From contig PBJL01000028.1 in assembly GCA_002721105.1 (NCBI GenBank), positions 9,109 through 14,515 on the forward strand: 5,407 bases of DNA, in the 5' to 3' direction. Origin of the DNA: Acidiferrobacteraceae bacterium. Its GTDB lineage: Bacteria > Pseudomonadota > Gammaproteobacteria > Arenicellales > UBA868. Positions 1 through 5,407 of this stretch are shown one piece after another (positions within the stretch are counted from its first letter, which is position 1; each line of letters begins with the position of its first letter). Both the position numbers and the translations under genes were made by a program. The notes under the pieces were generated by a model that saw nothing but the letters and a program-made list of their open reading frames with translations, was not told where the DNA came from and did no database searches.

Positions 1-3000
1 ATTGTGTAAACAAGATACCCTTCATCGCAAATTCCAAAATGATTTGTAGGGTAGATGCTACCACCGTTGTGATACCAGTCTTTGTTGGACAACTGAACAA
101 TCGTACTTGCAACATATTTGCTGGAGTTTCCAGAACTATCTCCTCTCGCAGTAGGGTAGACCCATGCAGAAATAGTAAACTGCCCTCTTTTAGCATCAAA
201 CACAATCGGCATTGTATAGATCTGTGATGACTGATTGTATATATTTGTGGTATTGCCAGCTCGCATTATGACGGTGGCACCGTTGCCAGATTCATCAGCA
301 AAATTATCTTGAATATACTCGTGATTAACGATCTTCTCGCAGACGGCAGCATTGTTCGATGTGGAGTCTGGATAGGTCATCCCCACAATTTTAGCATCAC
401 CTCTTGGACTCAAAGACCATTCATGGAGTCCCTGTCCGTGTTTTGAGTAATCGTTAAAGTTGGAAGTCATGGGAAAATACCCAATAAGATCTTCATAATT
501 AATCGTTTTTGCGGAAGCAGGAGTTCCACTGTTGTATAGGGAGGTGACATTTCCGGAAGTCAGTGTCTCGTTCCAGAATGCACACTCCTTTATTCTTCCG
601 TTCCATGTTCGATCTAAGTTTGTCCTATTTCCAATGCACAGTCCATTACTTTGAATATATCCGACTCGATCACCAGAGTTTGCATTTGTGTCTCCTCCAA
701 CCAGTGTTCCGGCCCCTTGCGAAGACCCATTGACATAGAGAGTTGGGGCAGTTACGGTTCCGTATGTCGTTGAACCGTCAAAAACAATGACGATATGTTG
801 CCATGCGTTGTCAGATGGAGTCCAAGATGGCCACTTCCACCTAGCTCGACGGGCATCCTCTCTCCTTACGTCATCATATTGTACGTTAAGGTAGAGTTCA
901 TCTGAATGCCACCAGCACGCGATGTTTTCGGCACCCAATTGAAACAGTCTTCGGTAAGATCCCATGCCGGACCAGTCAGCAGAATAGAACCATCCTGAGA
1001 ATGTGAATTTTCCTGGATTATTTGCCTGCCCTTCTTTTAGCAACCTACTGTTCCAGATGCGAGGGTAGTTGTGTGACTCTAGGCAATCACTTGTGCCATC
1101 AAAGTTTGTGTAGGAATTGGATGTTGTTGGGTTGTCCAATGGCCAGTACCCCTTTGGAGTACTAGAGTGGACAGTGAGTGCCGAAGTAATCACCCCGTTA
1201 TTGTATGCTGTTTGAACTTGTGCGGGAGTCAATCTCTCATTCCAGATTCCAAAGTGCCTGAACGACTGACTTCTAGCACTATGATCGTTGTCTGTGTCTG
1301 TTCCCAACTCCATATCATAATCCATTGCATTTACGGACAAGTTAGATCCGGGAGTACTAGGGGTGGATGACCACGGAATTGGTTTTCCATTAAGGTAGAT
1401 TATTGGTTCGATATTTCCTGGATGGGCATGGCCTGATGACCAAGTTGTCGGTCTTTGGAACACTAGAGCAATGTGGGCCCATCTTCGCATATCCGAGTTC
1501 GGAACTGAATTGTCTGCGGTATCGTAGACAAGGTGCTGCCCACCATACGATATATTGAAGTGAAAGTGTTTATCTGTCATGTTGTAGTAGAGTCTCACTC
1601 GATTTATACTTGCTCCCGAATGTTGTCCACCACCGAAGATGCAATTCCACGTCTGATCCCAATATCCTTGCTGAACCCATCCCATGAAAGTGATGTCCCC
1701 GTTGTTTGTTGTGAGGTTGTTGTTCCAGTAGGCTTGGTTTGGACTTGATCCTAGCTTGATGGAGGGATCTTCTGATTCACCGACATAATAAGATGCTGCC
1801 GGTGATGATCCTGTTAGGGCGGACTTGAGAAGATTTCGAGCTGACTGGACTGAGGTGGGCAATATCATGCTGCCTGTGGCATAAACTGCTTCGCATTCAG
1901 CATCTGACAAAATCTTGTTCCACACGCAGGCATTTCTAAAATTCGTGTCTTCAAACTTTCTGTCTTGGGCCGCGTTATTTCCAATGCGGAGAGTTCCTCC
2001 GGTGGCTTGAGTGCCCGACCAAGAAACAGATGGTCCTGCTCCGTTGGAACCGTCATATGTGTTTAATTTAATTCCGTTAAGATACAAAATTGGTGCCACG
2101 TTATCTCCACCATCCAGTGCTGCTTTTCCTGTTACCAAAACGTGATTCCACGTATTGAAGTCTAGTTTGGAGTTTGCAAAGTAAACATGATTTGAATTCC
2201 AACTATTGTACGTGTATCCGCACCAGATTTGTTCTTCGGACCTACCATATCCCAAAGCAAATGAGAGATTTGACCCAAGTTCAAAAATCCTTGGGTGATT
2301 AGTTTCCTGGTATGGTCCCATATAAAGCCAGGTGGAGTAAGTAAACTCTCCATCTCTGCCTCCAGAAGCTGCTCGAAGATTCTCATCCCAATACGAGGAG
2401 GCAGTCACCGTCATATCGCCAACCGAAGTCCAGTCGAGGTGTGAGCAAGAAAGCATTTCGTTTGGATATCGGGTGTTCGAGAGCATCCGAATTCCATTAT
2501 AATAATCAGCTGATCCAGTACCGATTGCATCATTCCAATATGCTGCTGTGCCAATGGAGGCAGATAAAGCAGTGTTATTCGCAAACGTGCTTATGGTTCT
2601 TGTTTCATTTGCTGTCTCTGCCAACGCGTGGGAACCGGAATGAATAACATCGAACCTCATCTGATACCAGCTGGATTCGGAAAGGTTTATATCTGTTATA
2701 GTGAGATCTTGATCTCCAAACCCAGATGGTGATCCATCGTATTGCTTTCTGGAATCTCTGGCAGAAAATCTGAATTTTAAATTTGTGCCCTCGTTGGTGT
2801 TGTTGTCTGCATCCGCGCCATCTTTGAATGTTCCGAACTTTAATGCGTATCCCTTGATATTGTCCATCTTGTGACCCCAAGGTGATGTTGCGTGGGCGAC
2901 GAGAGCAACATGGCCACCGCCATGTTTACCACTACTTCCCGTGTCCTCCACTCGTACCCATGCTCGTAAGGAAAGGGAACCAGTTGATTCCGTCAATAGT

Positions 3001-3020
3001 CCAGATTCCGTAGTATTCTT
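1..3020 (-). repeat. Tandem array of divergent LamG-like domains (units 2-6)
   Basis: The first-strand Trp residues sit at 420, 630, 847, 1076 and 1352, giving spacings of 210, 217, 229 and 276 residues. Approximate units are 400-580, 595-784, 825-1015, 1030-1235 and about 1245 to beyond 1405 (cut). Each is introduced by a strand such as FTYSTWLY, ITFMGWV, FTFSGWFY or FTISAWVY. Complete units close with a WN(E/K/D)-x-(L/I)-(T/S/G) segment followed by a Tyr-containing turn (YNxG, YATG or YYNG). The copies are related in pattern but not in DNA, so they are old duplications or separately acquired domains. Domain edges are approximate. Confidence 0.75.
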
Positions 3021-4217
3021 AACAAATGCTCCAGCAGCGGTTTCGTGATTTATCTTATTTCCCCTTATCTCCTCTGCTCCAATGGCCTGCACGAACTTTC
3101 TTGAATACTTGGAAGTATAATTATTTAATGAGGAAGACGGTTGTGTGCTGAGTGCATGATTTGGAAAAGAAATTCCGGTGGGTCCACCTTCGAATTGGGA
3201 AAGATAACTACTATCTTTCATTGTGATATCGTATTTGTCACACAAATATCTTTCCATCTGCTGCCTTCTTACGTTGGACAAAGAATCATCGAAAGCAAAC
3301 ATTTCTGCAATTTGATTCTCTCCAGAGGCAGCTGCCTTTCCAGCACCGTAATCATTGGTTTGTCCTCCATATATAACAAATTTCTTAGAACCAAAATGGC
3401 CAGGCTTGTCGTTATCAGCCACTTTGGTGAAGTCTTTTTTGATGTCGTTAAGTCCATTATGATACACGTTCAATTCATATTTGGAATCATTGACGGACGC
3501 ACTGTGAAATGTCAACGAAAGAGCGTGGTATCCTGTATCCATGTCTTGTTTGGACCCCCTATACACAACATCTGCACCATCATCCTTTTCCTGAAAACCT
3601 ACCCACGTTCCCTTTGAAACGCGAGAGGCAGCATCAGAATCGTGCCACAAACCAAGAGCAAAGGTTCCATAGAGTCCCGTATTTCCATCTGAGTCGTTGT
3701 GGTTTGCAGTACCATAAGTTACTGTCAGGGGCTGTGCGTTGGTTGTACTGCTGCCGTTATACTTCATAACAGTAAAAATAGAAGAATCTTCTTTAAACTG
3801 ATTATCGCTTGTTGAACCGGAAATCCAACTTGAAGGGGCAAATGGGGATGTTCCTGCGATTGCGGTGAATACTTCTGCGTTATTTCTCATGTGTAGTGCA
3901 TTGTTGGTTTCGTCAACATTTCCACCCGTTGAGGACTCTAGAGCAGTAGCTCCAAGGTTGTATTTTAGGATTGGTATATTATCATCTGTTGCCCTTAGTG
4001 CCCTCACCCCAGTACTCCAGTCAAATTGTGAGGAATCATAGATAGTTGAAATCTTCTTTTGTTGGAGTGAATTAACCCCGACGGTCAAATACATTCCGGG
4101 CTCGATGGTGTACCAACATGCCAGTCTTGCGTCAGAATCCAACGAATACGGATCTGATCCAGAAATAGTCAGAGGGCTATGAGGTGTTCCTACTAAAAAA
4201 ACATTACTTTTTGCCAC
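1..4217 (-). CDS. Giant multi-LamG-domain structural/adhesin protein (C-terminus outside window)
   Basis: The frame stays open for 1405 codons and runs off the left edge. The GTG start is chosen because GGGAG lies 9 nt upstream and an in-frame TAA (4235-4233) leaves no better upstream start. Residues 1-106 are unrecognised. About 107-333 form a LamG-like domain ending in AEMFAFDDSLS and ERYLCDKYDI, the usual closing strand and helix of bacterial and phage members. Five more divergent LamG_3-type units follow. They have first-strand Trp at 420, 630, 847, 1076 and 1352, and mid-domain Trp (W-x-H/Q-[HM]-type strand) at 517, 690, 913 and 1139. LYLNG-like turns occur in the third to fifth units. 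A closing (V/F/I/Y)WN motif lies at 561, 766, 992 and 1215. GYWPLD (W1025), GYFPM (Y1247) and DESGNG (1308-1313) are typical LamG openings. No enzyme motif, signal peptide or membrane segment is visible. The family fold suggests carbohydrate or protein binding. A phage tail-fibre or appendage role is inferred; a bacterial adhesin is the alternative. Confidence 0.9.
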   Translation of the reverse strand, partial: MAKSNVFLVGTPHSPLTISGSDPYSLDSDARLACWYTIEPGMYLTVGVNSLQQKKISTIYDSSQFDWSTGVRALRATDDNIPILKYNLGATALESSTGGNVDETNNALHMRNNAEVFTAIAGTSPFAPSSWISGSTSDNQFKEDSSIFTVMKYNGSSTTNAQPLTVTYGTANHNDSDGNTGLYGTFALGLWHDSDAASRVSKGTWVGFQEKDDGADVVYRGSKQDMDTGYHALSLTFHSASVNDSKYELNVYHNGLNDIKKDFTKVADNDKPGHFGSKKFVIYGGQTNDYGAGKAAASGENQIAEMFAFDDSLSNVRRQQMERYLCDKYDITMKDSSYLSQFEGGPTGISFPNHALSTQPSSSLNNYTSKYSRKFVQAIGAEEIRGNKINHETAAGAFVKNTTESGLLTESTGSLSLRAWVRVEDTGSSGKHGGGHVALVAHATSPWGHKMDNIKGYALKFGTFKDGADADNNTNEGTNLKFRFSARDSRKQYDGSPSGFGDQDLTITDINLSESSWYQMRFDVIHSGSHALAETANETRTISTFANNTALSASIGTAAYWNDAIGTGSADYYNGIRMLSNTRYPNEMLSCSHLDWTSVGDMTVTASSYWDENLRAASGGRDGEFTYSTWLYMGPYQETNHPRIFELGSNLSFALGYGRSEEQIWCGYTYNSWNSNHVYFANSKLDFNTWNHVLVTGKAALDGGDNVAPILYLNGIKLNTYDGSNGAGPSVSWSGTQATGGTLRIGNNAAQDRKFEDTNFRNACVWNKILSDAECEAVYATGSMILPTSVQSARNLLKSALTGSSPAASYYVGESEDPSIKLGSSPNQAYWNNNLTTNNGDITFMGWVQQGYWDQTWNCIFGGGQHSGASINRVRLYYNMTDKHFHFNISYGGQHLVYDTADNSVPNSDMRRWAHIALVFQRPTTWSSGHAHPGNIEPIIYLNGKPIPWSSTPSTPGSNLSVNAMDYDMELGTDTDNDHSARSQSFRHFGIWNERLTPAQVQTAYNNGVITSALTVHSSTPKGYWPLDNPTTSNSYTNFDGTSDCLESHNYPRIWNSRLLKEGQANNPGKFTFSGWFYSADWSGMGSYRRLFQLGAENIACWWHSDELYLNVQYDDVRREDARRARWKWPSWTPSDNAWQHIVIVFDGSTTYGTVTAPTLYVNGSSQGAGTLVGGDTNANSGDRVGYIQSNGLCIGNRTNLDRTWNGRIKECAFWNETLTSGNVTSLYNSGTPASAKTINYEDLIGYFPMTSNFNDYSKHGQGLHEWSLSPRGDAKIVGMTYPDSTSNNAAVCEKIVNHEYIQDNFADESGNGATVIMRAGNTTNIYNQSSQIYTMPIVFDAKRGQFTISAWVYPTARGDSSGNSSKYVASTIVQLSNKDWYHNGGSIYPTNHFGICDEGYLVYT

Positions 4218-4226
4218 GGTTATTTT

Positions 4227-4231
4227 CTCCC
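4227..4231 (-). promoter_or_regulatory. Shine-Dalgarno for the giant LamG gene
   Basis: GGGAG lies 9 nt before the GTG at 4217. This site decides the start. The nearby ATG at 4233 is in another frame and reaches a stop after nine codons, and the GTG frame itself is closed by TAA at 4235-4233. Confidence 0.75.
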
Positions 4232-4242
4232 ATTATATATGT

Positions 4243-5286
4243 TTAACTCCAGTTACCAGGGTCATCAGTGAAGTCATTGGTGTTCCATGATGCAGAAAAC
4301 GAACTGAGATCAACATCGCTAAATGTTTTGTCAAACCCAGTGCTTGCTTCGTAAGTCAAGGTGCTTGTTGTCGATGCCGAAAATGTGTGTCCGGCAGCAT
4401 TGATTGCGGTGCCAGTGAAACCGTCTGCTGCTTCGAAACCCAGTGATTCTGTGCTTGTGCTCCATGTCGCAGAAAACGAACTAAGATCAACATCACTAAA
4501 TGTCTTGTCAAACCCAGTGCTCGCTTCATAAGTCAAGGCGCTTGTTGTTGATGCTGAGAAGGTGTGTCCGGCAGCATTGATTGCGGTGCCAGAGTACCCA
4601 TCTGCTGCTTCGAAACCCAGTGATTCTGTGCTTGTGTTCCATGTCCCAGAAAACGAACTAAGATCGACATCACTAAAGGTTTTGTCAAACCCAGTGCTCG
4701 TTTCATAAGTCAGATTACTTGTTGTTGATGCAGAAAAGGTATGAGAGGTTGCATCCGGCGACGCGGTTGTTCCGTTCCATCCCTGACCGTTTTCGAACGA
4801 TAGCAAAAAGGAAATAACAGCACTAAAATTGTCTGCATCCCCTTCCTCTTCTGAGGCAGGTGTCTTGTTTGCTGACCAAAAGTCAGAAAACCACTTGCCG
4901 TTTCTACAGAAATAGAGGCAATCACCCCTACTAAAATACGAAACAGCAGTAGCATCTCCAGATGTTAGTCCAGAACCACTCATGTAGAACATCTGCCCGT
5001 TATAGTCACCAGCTGCAAGGCCACTGCCGACCAGTGCTGTCAAGAACGCAGCATCATTAGATGATATTACCGAAGGTATTTGAAGAAGTCCTGCTACAAA
5101 TGACCCGGAGGCAATATTGTTTGGTGTGGTGGCAGACACCTCTGGTCCGAGATTTACCGAACCACTAACACTAAATGCTCCGCCACCTACAGCATTTCTA
5201 TTAAACTCTACAGATCCGTCATCCAATAATTGATGCACGACATTGCTGCCAGTCATCACCTGAAGTATCCTTACTTGGTTTGCCAT
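4243..5286 (-). CDS. Repeat-containing putative phage structural/fibre protein, 347 aa
   Basis: This is a complete ORF from ATG to TAA, with GGGGGGA 9 nt upstream supporting the start. I do not recognise a named family. Residues 1-95 are a Gly/Ser/Val-rich N-terminus (MANQVRILQV start) with no signal peptide. Residues 95-140 form a compact aromatic module (YNGQMFYMSG, then GDCLYFCRNGKWF) with the protein's only two Cys, at 123 and 127. It resembles the short 'W/YF-C-x-x-G-x-W' modules I associate with virion proteins of marine T4-like phages; this is recall, not a search. An acidic linker (SEEEGDAD, 145-152) leads into the repeat array at 154-336, followed by a short tail ending in NWS. The composition is Ser/Thr/Gly/Ala-rich with few Lys, Arg or Cys, as in extended beta fibres. 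The gene ends 25 nt before the giant LamG gene and is probably co-transcribed with it. It could be an accessory fibre, adaptor or decoration protein. The ORF is near certain; the role is not. Confidence 0.9.
   Translation of the reverse strand: MANQVRILQVMTGSNVVHQLLDDGSVEFNRNAVGGGAFSVSGSVNLGPEVSATTPNNIASGSFVAGLLQIPSVISSNDAAFLTALVGSGLAAGDYNGQMFYMSGSGLTSGDATAVSYFSRGDCLYFCRNGKWFSDFWSANKTPASEEEGDADNFSAVISFLLSFENGQGWNGTTASPDATSHTFSASTTSNLTYETSTGFDKTFSDVDLSSFSGTWNTSTESLGFEAADGYSGTAINAAGHTFSASTTSALTYEASTGFDKTFSDVDLSSFSATWSTSTESLGFEAADGFTGTAINAAGHTFSASTTSTLTYEASTGFDKTFSDVDLSSFSASWNTNDFTDDPGNWS
4279..4389 (-). repeat. Partial tandem repeat, copy 3 (residues 300-336)
   Basis: This is a truncated third copy covering the first 37 residues of the unit, HTFSASTTS through FSASWNT. 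The sequence then departs into a unique C-terminal tail (NDFTDDPGNWS). By eye about 13 of 110 bases differ from copy 2. The missing second half means the array closes on the FSASWN strand. Confidence 0.9.
4390..4566 (-). repeat. 177-nt tandem repeat, copy 2 (residues 241-299)
   Basis: This is the second full copy of the 59-residue unit, in frame and contiguous with copies 1 and 3. It has W276-S where copy 1 has W216-N, and GFTGTA where copy 1 has GYSGTA. Variation clusters at these loop-like positions, while the FSDVDLSSFS and ESLGFEAADG cores are unchanged. Confidence 0.95.
4567..4743 (-). repeat. 177-nt tandem repeat, copy 1 (residues 182-240)
   Basis: This is the first full copy of an in-frame 59-residue unit that starts HTFSASTTS, continues STGFDKTFSDVDLSSFS and ends with ESLGFEAADG...INAAG. 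It abuts copy 2 directly. By eye the two differ at about 18 of 177 bases (around 90% identity), several of them silent. Copy 1 carries NLTYET where the other copies carry (A/T)LTYEA. Confidence 0.95.
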
Positions 5287-5295
5287 TTACTATAA

Positions 5296-5302
5296 TCCCC
5301 CC
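5296..5302 (-). promoter_or_regulatory. Strong Shine-Dalgarno for the 347-aa gene
   Basis: GGGGGGA (six G's then A) lies 9 nt before the ATG at 5286. It is purine-rich and stronger than the downstream gene's site, which fits an abundant structural protein. Confidence 0.7.
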
Positions 5303-5318
5303 AGAAGTCGCAATATTT

Positions 5319-5326
5319 CACTTATA
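5319..5326 (-). promoter_or_regulatory. Possible T4-late-like promoter element
   Basis: TATAAGTG matches the T4-type late consensus TATAAATA at 6 of 8 positions. It is placed so that a transcript starting a few bases downstream would keep the Shine-Dalgarno in a short leader. There is no acceptable -35 partner: TTGAGT at 5356-5351 is 24 nt away. Such matches occur by chance in AT-rich DNA, so support is weak. Confidence 0.25.
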
Positions 5327-5407
5327 ACTAGGGGAAAGTATACTGTATTTACTCAACTATTTTTAAAATTTGGGATGAGGTTTTCATATCCTGAAAAATA
5401 AATTTCA

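Larger units (their letters stand above)
4279..4827 (-). repeat. Array of alternating ~30-residue half-repeats (residues 154-336)
   Basis: Underlying the 59-residue units is a shorter period. An 'FS' strand recurs at residues 154, 184, 212, 243, 271, 302 and 330. An L-x-(F/Y)-E-x-x-x-G-(F/W/Y)-x-x-T motif recurs at 162, 192, 223, 251, 282 and 310. The steps are about 30, then alternate 28 and 31. Type A reads LTYE.STGFDKT and type B reads LGFEAADG(Y/F).GT. The first member (LSFENGQGWNGT, from L162) is the most divergent and is not part of a full 59-residue unit recognisable at DNA level. The regular spacing suggests a stacked beta or fibre shaft; that fold is inferred. Confidence 0.75.
5287..5407 (-). 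other. Leader region, possibly with the 3' end of a preceding gene
   Basis: This is AT-rich DNA upstream of the 347-aa gene. Two minus-strand frames are open from the right edge. One ends with TGA at 5355-5353 (…GYENLIPNFKNS), the other with TAA at 5351-5349 (…KTSSQILKIVE). Either could be the C-terminus of an upstream gene, but 17 to 18 codons cannot decide. No convincing hairpin terminator with a U-tract was seen. A second -10-like TATACT lies at 5342-5337 without a properly spaced -35. Confidence 0.3.

Noticed and set aside
2605..2880. A 91-codon minus-strand frame rich in Arg, Gln and Trp.
   Set aside because: It is an alternative frame inside the giant gene, over the second LamG unit. 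The main frame has the consistent domain pattern and no break, so this is a shadow and not evidence of a frameshift.
3141..3617. A 158-codon open frame on the plus strand.
   Set aside because: It lies wholly antisense to the well-supported giant LamG gene and has no Shine-Dalgarno or recognisable domain. Its residue composition (Ile/Phe/Cys/His-rich) is typical of a shadow frame.
4205..4233. ATG at 4233 as an alternative start for the giant gene.
   Set aside because: It is in a different frame from the giant gene and hits TAA after nine codons. The GTG at 4217 is the first usable start in the long frame and has a well-placed GGGAG.
4232..4237. A perfect TATAAT on the minus strand between the two genes.
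   Set aside because: There is no -35 at 17 nt (CCTGGT is there). A start about 7 nt downstream would begin the transcript after the Shine-Dalgarno at 4231-4227, so it is unlikely to drive the giant gene.
4279..4743. Regularly spaced similar sequence, considered as a CRISPR array.
   Set aside because: The 177-nt units are contiguous, in frame and coding, with variation spread along them. There are no short identical repeats separated by unique spacers.
5359..5400. A possible hairpin (ATTTTT pairing with AAAAAT, GGAT with ATCC) near the right edge.
   Set aside because: The pairing is short, AT-rich and interrupted, with no GC stem plus U-tract, so it is not called as a terminator.

Overview
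The window reads as part of a virion-structure or adhesin module, most likely from a tailed phage of an aquatic bacterium. This is an inference. Both genes lie on the minus strand and are tightly packed (25-nt gap). They have Shine-Dalgarno sites and encode repetitive, Ser/Thr/Gly/Asn-rich, beta-rich proteins with no visible signal peptide, membrane segment or enzyme motif. No hallmark phage gene (capsid, terminase, tail tube) is in view. A bacterial surface-adhesin locus is therefore not excluded, and the host cannot be named.

Layout in transcription order, right to left. Positions 5287-5407 are a leader with a strong Shine-Dalgarno and a weak T4-late-like promoter candidate; a preceding gene may end at its far edge. 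Positions 5286-4243 encode a 347-residue protein. It has a unique N-terminal half, a short Cys/aromatic module, and a C-terminal array of alternating half-repeats of about 30 residues, the later ones grouped into 59-residue (177-nt) tandem units. A 25-nt spacer carrying a Shine-Dalgarno follows. From a GTG at 4217 to the left edge runs one uninterrupted reading frame of at least 1405 codons. It encodes a giant protein with an unfamiliar N-terminus, one LamG-like domain ending in a 'YLxxKY'-type helix, and at least five further divergent LamG (concanavalin A-like lectin/glucanase fold) domains. The sixth domain is cut by the window edge.

The two genes are probably co-transcribed: same strand, short gap, no terminator between them. 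The simplest reading is a pair of fibre, appendage or decoration proteins, with the LamG array binding glycans or protein at a cell surface and the smaller repeat protein as an accessory fibre or adaptor. No RNA gene, CRISPR array, insertion sequence or integration site was seen. The plus strand appears non-coding.
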